Assembly (NCBI GenBank): GCA_900541965.1
Contig: UQLN01000001.1
Location: 1 to 64,000 of the forward strand
Length of the DNA: 64,000 bases
Direction of reading: 5' to 3'
Source of the DNA: an uncultured Parabacteroides sp.
GTDB lineage: Bacteria > Bacteroidota > Bacteroidia > Bacteroidales > Tannerellaceae
Part shown: in pieces, positions 41,813 to 50,324 of the stretch
How positions within the stretch are numbered: the first letter of the stretch is position 1
How the letters are laid out: every line of letters starts with the position of its first letter
The notes under the pieces: generated by a model
What the model saw: the letters and a program-made list of their open reading frames with translations, nothing else
Databases searched by the model: none
What the model was told of the DNA's origin: nothing
Position numbers and translations under genes: made by a program

Positions 41813-43543
41813 ATGAATCTATTAGAACTGAGTGAACAGGAAATCATAAGACGTAACAGCATGGAGCAGTTACGCCAGATGGGGATAGAACCTTATCCCG
41901 CAGCAGAGTATGTAACAAATGCATTTTCCAAAGAGATAAAAGAAAACTTTAAAGACGATGCAGAGCCCCGTCCCGTTAGTATAGCCGGCCGTATCATGAG
42001 CCGCCGTATCATGGGGAAGGCTTCTTTCATGGAGTTACAGGATTCAGAAGGCAGGATACAGATATATATTTCACGTGATGATATCTGCCCGGGTGAAGAC
42101 AAAGAATTATACAATACTGTTTTCAAGAAATTGCTTGATATCGGGGACTTTGTCGGAATCAAAGGATATGTATTCCGTACACAAATGGGCGAAATATCGG
42201 TTCATGCACAAGAACTGACAGTATTATCCAAATCACTCAGACCACTCCCGATAGTAAAATACAAAGATGGCGTTGCTTATGACGGATTTAATGATCCCGA
42301 ATTACGTTACCGCCAACGCTATGTTGACCTGGCTGTCAACGAAGGCGTAAAAGATATCTTTGTAAAACGCACAAAGATATTCAACTCGATGCGTAATTTC
42401 TTTAATGAACGCGGTTATCTGGAAGTAGATACTCCGGTATTGCAAAGCATCCCCGGCGGAGCTTCGGCACGTCCGTTCATTACTCATCATAATGCATTGG
42501 ATATTCCTTTATATCTGCGTATTGCAAACGAATTGTATCTGAAACGTCTGATTGTGGGAGGTTTCGAAGGAGTTTACGAATTTAGCCGTAACTTCCGTAA
42601 CGAAGGTATGGACCGTACACATAACCCGGAATTTACCGCAATGGAGATTTATGTTTCCTACAAAGATTACAACTGGATGATGAACTTCACCGAACAAATG
42701 CTGGAACGTATTTGTATGGATGTACTGGGGACCACCAAAGTAATATATAACGGTCAGGAAATCGATTTCAAGGCTCCTTACAAACGTATCTCAATGATCG
42801 ATTCCATCAAAGAAAATACGGGTATCGACATTAGCGGTATGAATGAAGACCAGTTGCGTGATGTTTGCCGCCAGTTAGGTGTTGAACAGGACGAAACAAT
42901 GGGTAAAGGCAAACTGATTGACGAAATCTTCGGCGAAAAATGTGAAGGCAACTATATACAGCCTACTTTCATCACTGATTATCCTAAAGAAATGTCTCCG
43001 TTGACCAAGAAACACCGTGACAATCCGGAACTGACCGAACGTTTCGAATTGATGGTCTGTGGAAAAGAAATAGCGAATGCTTATTCAGAATTGAATGACC
43101 CGATCGACCAGCGCGAACGTTTCATGGAACAGCTTCGCCTTTCTGAAAAGGGAGATGATGAAGCCATGTTCATCGACCAGGATTTCTTGCGTGCTTTGGA
43201 ATACGGTATGCCTCCGACAAGCGGTATGGGTATCGGTATGGACCGCTTGGTCATGTATCTGACCGGTCAAACAACAATCCAGGAAGTATTGTTCTTCCCT
43301 CAAATGCGTCCTGAAAAAACAATAAAGAAAGATTCTGCTGAAAAATATGTAGCTTTGGGTATTGATGAAGCATGGGTTCCTGCCCTGCAAAAAGCCGGAT
43401 ATGTAACAGTGGATACACTGGTTGACGCAAATCCGAACAAACTGAGACAGGAACTTTGTGAAATGAATAAAAAATACAAACTGGAACTGCAAAATCCGGC
43501 CGCCGAAGTAGTGGAAGCATGGATTGCAAATGCAGCCAAATAA
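41813..43543 (+). CDS. lysS: Lysyl-tRNA synthetase, class II
   Basis: About 576 residues. An OB-fold anticodon domain (about 50-165) leads to the class II catalytic core with motif 1 near the GGASARPF region, motif 2 in FRNEGMDRTHNPEFT, and motif 3 in GMGIGMDRLVM. A C-terminal extension of about 70 residues (SAEKYVALGIDEAWVPALQ and onwards) is common in Bacteroidetes LysS. It charges tRNA-Lys. The start MNLLELSEQE is chosen; it begins 27 bases after the -7 element. Confidence 0.95.
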   Translation: MNLLELSEQEIIRRNSMEQLRQMGIEPYPAAEYVTNAFSKEIKENFKDDAEPRPVSIAGRIMSRRIMGKASFMELQDSEGRIQIYISRDDICPGEDKELYNTVFKKLLDIGDFVGIKGYVFRTQMGEISVHAQELTVLSKSLRPLPIVKYKDGVAYDGFNDPELRYRQRYVDLAVNEGVKDIFVKRTKIFNSMRNFFNERGYLEVDTPVLQSIPGGASARPFITHHNALDIPLYLRIANELYLKRLIVGGFEGVYEFSRNFRNEGMDRTHNPEFTAMEIYVSYKDYNWMMNFTEQMLERICMDVLGTTKVIYNGQEIDFKAPYKRISMIDSIKENTGIDISGMNEDQLRDVCRQLGVEQDETMGKGKLIDEIFGEKCEGNYIQPTFITDYPKEMSPLTKKHRDNPELTERFELMVCGKEIANAYSELNDPIDQRERFMEQLRLSEKGDDEAMFIDQDFLRALEYGMPPTSGMGIGMDRLVMYLTGQTTIQEVLFFPQMRPEKTIKKDSAEKYVALGIDEAWVPALQKAGYVTVDTLVDANPNKLRQELCEMNKKYKLELQNPAAEVVEAWIANAAK

Positions 43544-43552
43544 GGGAATACT

Positions 43553-44548
43553 ATGAATATACCCGGTAAAATTGCAATAATGGGAGGTGGTAGCTGGGCT
43601 ACCGCCTTAGCCAAAATTGTTCTTTCTACACAAGATAGCATCAACTGGTATATGCGCCGTTCGGACCAGGTTGACGAATTTCTGGCAACAGGGCACAATC
43701 CCAGCTATCTGTCTGCAGTAAAGTTTGACGTTAATAAAATCAAATTCTATACAGATATAAACGAAGTAATCCAGGATTCGGATACTTTGATTTTTGCCAC
43801 ACCCTCTCCTTTTCTGAAACAGCATTTAATGAAGGTCAGTACCCCGATGGATGATAAATTTATTATCTCTGCCATTAAAGGTATTGTGCCGGATGAAAAC
43901 ATGCTGGTCGCAGATTATTTTGCTGAATACTATCACGTTCCTATCAATAATATCGCAGTTATCGGCGGTCCCTGCCATGCTGAAGAAGTTGCATTGGAAC
44001 GTCTATCTTATATAACGATCGCATGTCCTGATATTGAACATGCCAAAGCAGTTTCTCCGGTATTCAAAAATAAATATCTGAAGAATTATTGCTGTAAAGA
44101 TGTAACCGGTATTGAATATGCATCCGTTTTGAAAAATGTATATGCTATCGTGGCGGGTATTTGTCACGGTATGAAATACGGAGACAATTTCCTCGCTGTC
44201 TTTATCTGCAATGCCATAGAAGAAATGCGTAATTTCCTGGATGCCGTACATGCACTGGATAGAGATGTTACCGACTCGGTTTATCTTGGAGACTTGTTGG
44301 TGACAGCCTATTCCCGTTTCAGTCGGAACCGGACATTCGGAACAATGATAGGAAAGGGATACTCAGTAAAAATAGCCCAACTGGAAATGGAAATGATTGC
44401 GGAAGGCTATTACGGAACCAAATGTATCTACGAAATCAACGAAAAATATAAAGTAAACATGCCGATTGTGGATGCTTTATATGGAATCCTGTATGAAAAG
44501 AAATCGCCGACTACCGTTATCCGGCAGTTGACCGAAACATTTAAATAA
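43553..44548 (+). CDS. gpsA: Glycerol-3-phosphate dehydrogenase [NAD(P)+]
   Basis: 331 residues. The Rossmann motif is IAIMGGGSWATALAKI. The catalytic-site block is AIKGIVP, then GGPCHAEEVA, and EYASVLKNVYAIVAGI contains the essential lysine. It reduces dihydroxyacetone phosphate to sn-glycerol 3-phosphate for phospholipids. It starts nine bases after lysS. It ends in a short hairpin (44552-44572) before pgi. Confidence 0.95.
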   Translation: MNIPGKIAIMGGGSWATALAKIVLSTQDSINWYMRRSDQVDEFLATGHNPSYLSAVKFDVNKIKFYTDINEVIQDSDTLIFATPSPFLKQHLMKVSTPMDDKFIISAIKGIVPDENMLVADYFAEYYHVPINNIAVIGGPCHAEEVALERLSYITIACPDIEHAKAVSPVFKNKYLKNYCCKDVTGIEYASVLKNVYAIVAGICHGMKYGDNFLAVFICNAIEEMRNFLDAVHALDRDVTDSVYLGDLLVTAYSRFSRNRTFGTMIGKGYSVKIAQLEMEMIAEGYYGTKCIYEINEKYKVNMPIVDALYGILYEKKSPTTVIRQLTETFK

Positions 44549-44551
44549 CAT

Positions 44552-44572
44552 AAGGGGTATACGCCCCTTTTA
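44552..44572 (+). terminator. Short hairpin between gpsA and pgi
   Basis: AAGGGG (44552-44557) pairs with CCCCTT (44564-44569) around TATACG, followed by T residues. It resembles a weak intrinsic terminator or attenuator. Confidence 0.55.
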
Positions 44573-44587
44573 ATATATCGAATAATT

Positions 44588-45931
44588 ATGAAGAACATCA
44601 GTCTTAACATCGACAAAGCACTGGGAGCGGTTACTAAAGAACAAGTATACGCCCAGGCAGCAAAAGCAAATGAATGTAATGCGACTTTGCAGAACGGAAA
44701 TGGCTTAGGTAACGACTTTTTAGGATGGTTGCATCTCCCCTCTTCTATTACAGATGCAGAATTAACTGATATTGAAAATACAGCAAACGTTCTTCGCTCC
44801 AAATGTGAAGTTGTAGTAGCTATAGGTATCGGAGGAAGCTATTTGGGAACAAAGGCAGTTGTAGAAGCAATGAACAACAGCTTCGACTGGTTGCATGCAG
44901 ACCGCAAAAATCCGATTCTTCTATATGCAGGTCATAATATCGGCGAAGATTACCTATACGAACTTTGCGAAATTCTGAAAGGTAAACAATTCGGCCTTAT
45001 CAATATTTCCAAATCCGGAACAACCACAGAACCCGCTTTGGCATTCCGTATGTTGAAAAAACAGTTGGAAGATGCAGTAGGCAAAGAAGAAGCTAAACAC
45101 CGTATCGTTGCTATTACCGATGCTAAAAGAGGGGCTCTTCGTACACTGGCTGACCAGGAAGGTTACAAAACATTCATCATCCCTGATAATGTAGGTGGCC
45201 GTTTCTCTGTCCTGACTCCGGTTGGTTTATTGCCTATCGCCGTCGCAGGTATCAATATCCGTGACCTGGTTGCAGGTGCTGTATCTATGGAAAAAGCAAC
45301 AGACATCAGCGTACCGTTCGCAGAAAACATCGCTGAAATCTACGCTGCAACTCGTAACGAATTATATAAGAGCGGCAAGAAAGTAGAAATTCTGGCTAAC
45401 TTCCATCCGAAACTTCACTATATCGCAGAATGGTGGAAACAGTTATACGGTGAAAGTGAAGGAAAAGACGGCAAAGGCATTTTCCCGGCTTCCGTAGATT
45501 TGACTACTGACCTTCACTCTATGGGACAATGGATTCAGGATGGCGAACGTACTATCTTTGAAACTGTCATCTCCGTGGAAGAATCAAATCATAAAGTAGT
45601 TGTTCCTACAGACGAAGCTAACCTGGACGGCCTTAACTTCCTTGCAGGCAAACGCGTTGACGAAGTAAACAAAATGGCAGAACTGGGTACCCAGTTGGCT
45701 CACGTAGACGGTGGTGTTCCTAATCTTAAAATCACAATGCCGGCTGTAAACGCTTATTATATCGGACAGCTGTTCTATTTCTTTGAAAGAGCTTGTGGCA
45801 TCAGTGGTTATATGCTGGGTGTCAACCCCTTCGACCAACCGGGTGTTGAAGCTTATAAGAAGAATATGTTCGCCCTGTTAAACAAACCGGGATATGAAAA
45901 GGAAACTGAAGCTATCCGCGCAAGATTGTAA
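44588..45931 (+). CDS. pgi: Glucose-6-phosphate isomerase
   Basis: 447 residues, the short bacterial PGI form. Motifs include GIGGSYLGTKAVVEAM, SKSGTTTEPALAFR, and GGRFSVLTPVGLLP. GLNFLAGKRVDEVN and a C-terminal lysine motif are also present. It interconverts glucose 6-phosphate and fructose 6-phosphate in glycolysis. Its transcript ends at the strong hairpin 45956-45993. Confidence 0.95.
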   Translation: MKNISLNIDKALGAVTKEQVYAQAAKANECNATLQNGNGLGNDFLGWLHLPSSITDAELTDIENTANVLRSKCEVVVAIGIGGSYLGTKAVVEAMNNSFDWLHADRKNPILLYAGHNIGEDYLYELCEILKGKQFGLINISKSGTTTEPALAFRMLKKQLEDAVGKEEAKHRIVAITDAKRGALRTLADQEGYKTFIIPDNVGGRFSVLTPVGLLPIAVAGINIRDLVAGAVSMEKATDISVPFAENIAEIYAATRNELYKSGKKVEILANFHPKLHYIAEWWKQLYGESEGKDGKGIFPASVDLTTDLHSMGQWIQDGERTIFETVISVEESNHKVVVPTDEANLDGLNFLAGKRVDEVNKMAELGTQLAHVDGGVPNLKITMPAVNAYYIGQLFYFFERACGISGYMLGVNPFDQPGVEAYKKNMFALLNKPGYEKETEAIRARL

Positions 45932-45955
45932 TTCATAGGTATTTACTACAATAAA

Positions 45956-45993
45956 AAAAGAAGCGGCCTTTTATAAGGTTCGCTTCTTTTTTT
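45956..45993 (+). terminator. Rho-independent terminator of pgi
   Basis: AAAAAGAAGCG pairs with CGCTTCTTTTT around an inner AACCTT/AAGGTT-type stem, ending in a T tract. It is A/T-flanked on both sides and may also serve the opposite strand. Confidence 0.85.
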
Positions 45994-46064
45994 GTATGAT
46001 TTTCCAATCTATTTACATCAATGGACAAAATGGATATAAAAGGCAGGAATAAAGTTTTGAAATT

Positions 46065-46664
46065 TTACATTCTATATCTCAAGCCTGCAATAACAGTACC
46101 CATATGACCGAAGCCGACTTCCACAAATCCTGCAATCTGACGGCCTAATTCAATTCCAATGGGAGAAAACTGATACATAAAGAAAGCCTTTGTCTTATAT
46201 GCCTGCTGAGGCTGTTTGTTATCCACATAAGACGCTTTTGCCGTTGCAATGGCAACACCTGCATTGACACGGGAATATAAATTGACAAAGTTATAGTTAT
46301 ACCAATTATACTTAAATGAGGGACAAATCGTATAAGTTGAATACAGATAAGTACCTATCTCTTGCTTGTTATGCAAAATATATTTGTCATTATTGGAATA
46401 TGAGAAAACCATACCGATTCCCCATTCTTCATCCGGATAAAACAAATAGCTGATATTGATTGCACCGAACTTCGCTTTGTCATCATGAATATCTACTGCA
46501 TTTACAGGAGTAAAATAGTTATTATAATGATTCAACAAATCCCAGACAGGTAAAGCACCATAGCTTAACGAAACTTCATGCTGCAAGTCTGTCCAATCCT
46601 CCGCCTTACTCTGATAAGCCAAAGATAACAACAACAATGTCAATAATAATAATTTTTTTTTCAT
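46065..46664 (-). CDS. Exported outer-membrane-like protein
   Basis: 199 residues with a signal peptide (about 1-21, ending SKAE). The mature part has alternating aromatic beta strands (YLFYPDEEWGIGMVFSYS, SRVNAGVAIATAKASY) and glycine-containing strands near the end (GFVEVGFGHMGTVIAGLRYRM). It resembles small eight-stranded barrel-type outer membrane proteins of Bacteroidetes. Function unknown. Its -7 element TATCTTTG lies at 46719-46726. Confidence 0.65.
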   Translation of the reverse strand: MKKKLLLLTLLLLSLAYQSKAEDWTDLQHEVSLSYGALPVWDLLNHYNNYFTPVNAVDIHDDKAKFGAINISYLFYPDEEWGIGMVFSYSNNDKYILHNKQEIGTYLYSTYTICPSFKYNWYNYNFVNLYSRVNAGVAIATAKASYVDNKQPQQAYKTKAFFMYQFSPIGIELGRQIAGFVEVGFGHMGTVIAGLRYRM

Positions 46665-46718
46665 ATTCTTCTGTTTTTATTGGTAATAATTAAACCCGGT
46701 AATCTCAGTATTAGCAAT

Positions 46719-46756
46719 CAAAGATAGAACATTTCGGTAGGATTTTTATAACTTTG
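46719..46756. promoter_or_regulatory. Divergent promoter pair for 46065 (-) and 46782 (+)
   Basis: TATCTTTG on the minus strand (46719-46726) and TAACTTTG on the plus strand (46749-46756), both TAnnTTTG. Confidence 0.55.
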
Positions 46757-46781
46757 CCTATATTTTTTAAGCAAAGTAAAA

Positions 46782-47522
46782 ATGATTCGACAAGCAATTA
46801 AAAATTATCTGCAGAAACAAAAACAAACTGAAATATCTCCAAAAGCTGTATTATTTGACATGGACGGTGTTTTGTATGACTCCATGCGTTTCCATTCCCG
46901 TTCATGGTATGAGACAGCCACTCATCATCACTTAATCTCGACTCCCGAAATTTTTTATATGTATGAGGGCCGTACAGGAGAAAGTACGATTAACGAACTA
47001 TATAGGAAAACATTCAACAGGGATGCTACGGAAGAAGAAAAACAAGCTATCTACGAAGAAAAAGCTGCACTGTTCAATAAATATAATGATGGGAAAGCAA
47101 TGCCCGGTGCTGTTGAAGTTTTATCGGAGGTAAAAGGATACGGGTTGCAAACACTTGTCGTGACAGGCTCCGGACAACATAGCCTGATTGAAAAACTGGA
47201 ACATACTTATCCCGGACATTTTCAACGGGAAAAGATGGTCACAGCTTTCGATGTTAAATACGGAAAGCCTCATCCCGAACCTTATTTGATGGGATTAAAA
47301 AAAGCAGGTGTCAAGGCAAATGAAGCTTTTGTTGTAGAAAACGCCCCGATGGGTGTAACTGCAGCCGTTGCCGCCGGTATTTTCACTATTGCTGTAAATA
47401 CAGGTCCCCTTGCCGATAATATTTTAAAAAATGCCGGAGCGAATCTGCTCTATCCCGATATGCACAGTCTGGCAAACGACTGGAACAATATCATGGCGGC
47501 TATTCAAGAAGTAAAAAATTAA
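46782..47522 (+). CDS. HAD family phosphatase (beta-phosphoglucomutase-like)
   Basis: 246 residues. Motif I is LFDMDGVLYDS, motif II VVTGSG, and the C-terminal motif III/IV is KYGKPHPEPYLMGL then VVENAPMG. A helical cap follows motif I. This is the subfamily of phosphoglycolate/beta-phosphoglucomutase-like enzymes, with unknown sugar-phosphate substrate. It carries an N-terminal extension of about 25 basic residues (KNYLQKQKQTE). It ends in the terminator at 47563-47607. Confidence 0.85.
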   Translation: MIRQAIKNYLQKQKQTEISPKAVLFDMDGVLYDSMRFHSRSWYETATHHHLISTPEIFYMYEGRTGESTINELYRKTFNRDATEEEKQAIYEEKAALFNKYNDGKAMPGAVEVLSEVKGYGLQTLVVTGSGQHSLIEKLEHTYPGHFQREKMVTAFDVKYGKPHPEPYLMGLKKAGVKANEAFVVENAPMGVTAAVAAGIFTIAVNTGPLADNILKNAGANLLYPDMHSLANDWNNIMAAIQEVKN

Positions 47523-47562
47523 ATATAAAAATTTCACCAATCAATATATCGGTTTTCAAACA

Positions 47563-47607
47563 AAAAAGCACAGACTAACGGTATATACCGTACAGCCTGT
47601 GCTTTTT
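47563..47607. terminator. Bidirectional terminator between 46782 and 47626 genes
   Basis: AAAAAGCACAG pairs with CTGTGCTTTTT, with an inner ACGGTATATACCGT palindrome. It has A and T tracts on either side and lies between convergent genes. Confidence 0.85.
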
Positions 47608-47625
47608 ACATAATCGCTAATTTAT

Positions 47626-48513
47626 TTATTTTACATAATCCGCATTGTTCAGAAAATCATAGCTCTGCTGACAACTTGCAACCGGATCATTGTTTGTATA
47701 CTGTTCCACTTCCACGTACCAGTCTTTAATGTTGTTTGCATACATCTGGTCAAAAATAGGCTTGAAGTTCATCTTGCCACTTGCACCGATTTCCTTTTCA
47801 TCCTTGATATGGATAGCCTTGAACTGGCTCGGACGGTTTTTCAAATATGCTACAGGATCACCGCCACCAACTGTTACCCAATATACGTCCATTTCAAAGA
47901 ATACGTGGTTCGGGCTTACATTATCCAACAGATAATCATAAATCAACTGGTCGCCGATTTTACGGAATTCAAAATCATGATTATGATAACCGAATGCGAT
48001 ACTGGCAGCAGCCGTCTTATAACCCACAGTATTGAAATAATCACAATACATCTTCAGGTCGTCTAATGTAGTCTGGTCATTAACCGGCATCCAAGGCTGA
48101 ACCATATATTTTACCCCCAGTTCGTTGTGAGCATCAATTGCCTGATCCCACCAACCCATTACTTCAGCTTCTTTTTCCTTTGTGAAAGCCTGTCCAAGGT
48201 GTGCACTTGTACACTTCATACCCAGGTCGTTCACCATTTTCTTAAATTCGGAAGGAGCTAAACCGTATATCTTACCATTGTCGTAGCTTGCTGTTTCCAA
48301 ATTCTTATACCCCATTTTAGAGGCTGTTTCCAATACTTTCTGAATACCTTCTTCTTTTACAAGGTCTCTTAATGAATACAGCTGAAGCCCTATATACTTA
48401 GATGATTCGGAAGATGCAGCTTTTCCTGCACATGAAGATAATAACTGAGGCGCTACCACACCTCCGGCTAACATAATAGATGCCCGCTTTAAAAAATCAC
48501 GTCTGCTTTGCAT
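47626..48513 (-). CDS. Tat-exported sugar phosphate isomerase/epimerase-like protein
   Basis: About 295 residues from the ATG at 48511-48513. The N-terminus MQSRRDFLKRAS has a twin-arginine signal, and a lipobox-like SSCAG follows (Cys28). The TIM-barrel region shows YIGLQLYSLRD, HLGQAF and NHVFFEMDVYWV strands of the xylose-isomerase-like family. Exported members act on oxidised or keto-sugars in the periplasm. A longer frame begins at 48549 but the Tat start is preferred. It is divergent from the DUF1080 gene. Confidence 0.82.
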   Translation of the reverse strand: MQSRRDFLKRASIMLAGGVVAPQLLSSCAGKAASSESSKYIGLQLYSLRDLVKEEGIQKVLETASKMGYKNLETASYDNGKIYGLAPSEFKKMVNDLGMKCTSAHLGQAFTKEKEAEVMGWWDQAIDAHNELGVKYMVQPWMPVNDQTTLDDLKMYCDYFNTVGYKTAAASIAFGYHNHDFEFRKIGDQLIYDYLLDNVSPNHVFFEMDVYWVTVGGGDPVAYLKNRPSQFKAIHIKDEKEIGASGKMNFKPIFDQMYANNIKDWYVEVEQYTNNDPVASCQQSYDFLNNADYVK

Positions 48514-48546
48514 AGTACTAAAAATTAAGTTTCTTGAGAATTTTTG

Positions 48547-48635
48547 CAAAAGTAAAACTATAATTGCAGTATACCTGTCATTATTCAGTTAAAATCAGCA
48601 AAAATGTTATCTTCTTTTTATTTTTCTTACCTTTG
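48547..48635. promoter_or_regulatory. Divergent promoter elements for 47626 (-) and 48665 (+)
   Basis: TACTTTTG on the minus strand (48547-48554) and TACCTTTG on the plus strand (48628-48635), both matching TAnnTTTG. Confidence 0.5.
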
Positions 48636-48664
48636 TAAGAACAATAAACTCAATTCTATATACT

Positions 48665-50065
48665 ATGCACACGAAAAAAAACGTACTCACTTTTGCTATC
48701 GGATTATTCCTGTTTATAGCAACCTCCTGTTCCCAATCCAATAGCGGAAGCTTATTCGACGGAAGTAATATTAACAAATGGAATATTAGTGAAGGTGTAA
48801 CTGCGGAAGACAATATCCTGTCTTTAAAAGGAACGGAATCCCAGGCTATCCTGAAAAATGGAAAGTATAAAAATTTTGACCTTACGATGGAAGTAAAAAC
48901 CCAACCCGGAGCCAAAGGCAGTGTATATTTCCATACAGACCAATCGCTAAATAAAGGATACCGTGTAGCTATTAACAATGACCGCACCGACCCAGTCTGG
49001 TGGAAAATGACAGGCAGTCTGGAATCTGTTCGCAACCTTACCAAAAGTTTCGTGAAAGAAAATGAATGGTTCACAATGAATATTCGTGTAGACGGCAAGA
49101 AAATTTCAGTCTCGGTAGACAATGAACCGGTTGTGGATTATATCGAACCCACTGCACCTTACCGTATAAACTCCAATGTACAAACAGTACTTTCAGAAGG
49201 TACTTTTGCTATTGTCAACCATTCTCCCGGTGAAATACAAGTCAGGAATGTTGTGGTTAATGTGCTCGAACCTAAAACTGAATCAGAATTAACCGCTCAG
49301 TTGGCTGAAGCCATCGACGAACAAAATGACGATATTATAAAACTTCACCAGGAAAATTTCCCGGTACTGGACTATCATGTACATCTGAAAGGAGGACTGA
49401 CCAAAGAAGTTGCCGCACGCCAGTCACGTAAAGTGGGTATCAACTATGCCATTGCACCTAACTGTGGTATCGGCTTCCCGATAACCGACGACCAGGAAAT
49501 CTATGCCTATCTGGACAGTATGCGTACCCAGCCGTTTATCCTCGCCATGCAAGCAGAAGGACGCGAATGGCTCAAAACATTTTCCCCGGAGGCGCGCAAC
49601 GAATTTGATTATGTATTTACGGATGCCCTGACCTTTACCGATAATAAAGGACGCCGTACACGCTTGTGGATTCCGGAGGAGACCTGGATTGAAAATGAAG
49701 AACAATATATGGATTTGATTGTAGACCGTATCTGCATGGTCCTTCAGGAACCTGTAGACATTTACGTAAACCCCTGTTTCCTTCCCGAACCGATGAACCA
49801 GCGTTACGATGAGCTTTGGACAGAAGCACGTATGAATAAATTTATCGATGCATTGAAAAAAAGCGGCAAAGCCCTGGAAATAAACGATGTTTACCAAATT
49901 CCGAACAAGGCTATCCTATTAAAGGCTAAAGAAGCCGGTATTAAATTCACTTTTGGGACAAACAACGTAAAACCGGAAGTAGGTCAACTCAAATATTGTA
50001 TCCGCATGAAAAAAGAATGTGGTCTTACCGCACAGGATATGTACAGACCAAAGATTAAAATCTAA
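48665..50065 (+). CDS. DUF1080 domain fused to PHP-like metal hydrolase domain, lipoprotein
   Basis: 466 residues. The signal peptide ends in lipobox ATSC (Cys22). Residues about 25-202 form a 3-keto-disaccharide hydrolase (DUF1080) beta-sandwich (SLFDGSNINKWN, GSVYFHTD). Residues about 230-466 look like a PHP/amidohydrolase-like barrel starting with LDYHVHLKGG (His238, His240). DUF1080 enzymes cleave 3-keto-glycosides, and the adjacent TIM-barrel protein is of the type that acts in the same keto-sugar pathway. Exact chemistry is unproven. Confidence 0.75.
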   Translation: MHTKKNVLTFAIGLFLFIATSCSQSNSGSLFDGSNINKWNISEGVTAEDNILSLKGTESQAILKNGKYKNFDLTMEVKTQPGAKGSVYFHTDQSLNKGYRVAINNDRTDPVWWKMTGSLESVRNLTKSFVKENEWFTMNIRVDGKKISVSVDNEPVVDYIEPTAPYRINSNVQTVLSEGTFAIVNHSPGEIQVRNVVVNVLEPKTESELTAQLAEAIDEQNDDIIKLHQENFPVLDYHVHLKGGLTKEVAARQSRKVGINYAIAPNCGIGFPITDDQEIYAYLDSMRTQPFILAMQAEGREWLKTFSPEARNEFDYVFTDALTFTDNKGRRTRLWIPEETWIENEEQYMDLIVDRICMVLQEPVDIYVNPCFLPEPMNQRYDELWTEARMNKFIDALKKSGKALEINDVYQIPNKAILLKAKEAGIKFTFGTNNVKPEVGQLKYCIRMKKECGLTAQDMYRPKIKI

Positions 50066-50130
50066 CGGTTCCGACTTCTTTTTACAGATATCCAAATACA
50101 AAAACAACTACAGAATATCGATAATACAGA

Positions 50131-50190
50131 AAGCGCAGATTTATGCAGGTAGTATCTAATTATTAAATTAGTCTGCATAAATCTGCGCTT
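50131..50190. terminator. 18-bp perfect inverted repeat after the DUF1080 gene
   Basis: AAGCGCAGATTTATGCAG (50131-50148) and its exact reverse complement (50173-50190) enclose a 24-base AT-rich loop. It lies 65 bases past the stop at 50065 and may stop both convergent transcripts. Confidence 0.65.
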
Positions 50191-50246
50191 CGTTTGTATT
50201 GTTGGCTTCCCTTATCAACTTTAAAGATAGCTCTTTCTTATTTTTA

Positions 50247-50322
50247 GTTTCAAACTTTGAAACCCGGAGTTTCTACGGCTGAAACTTTTTGTTTCATAGC
50301 TTGGAACTTTCTTGAAACTCCG
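50247..50322. repeat. Cluster of GAAAC/GTTTC palindromes
   Basis: GTTTCAAACTTTGAAAC (50247-50263) is a palindrome around a C. CGGAGTTTC (50265-50273) and GAAACTCCG (50314-50322) are inverted arms enclosing TGAAAC/GTTTCA. The set ends three bases before the permease stop codon. The 259-base gap 50066-50324 otherwise holds only the 50131 hairpin. Confidence 0.6.
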
Positions 50323-50324
50323 TA

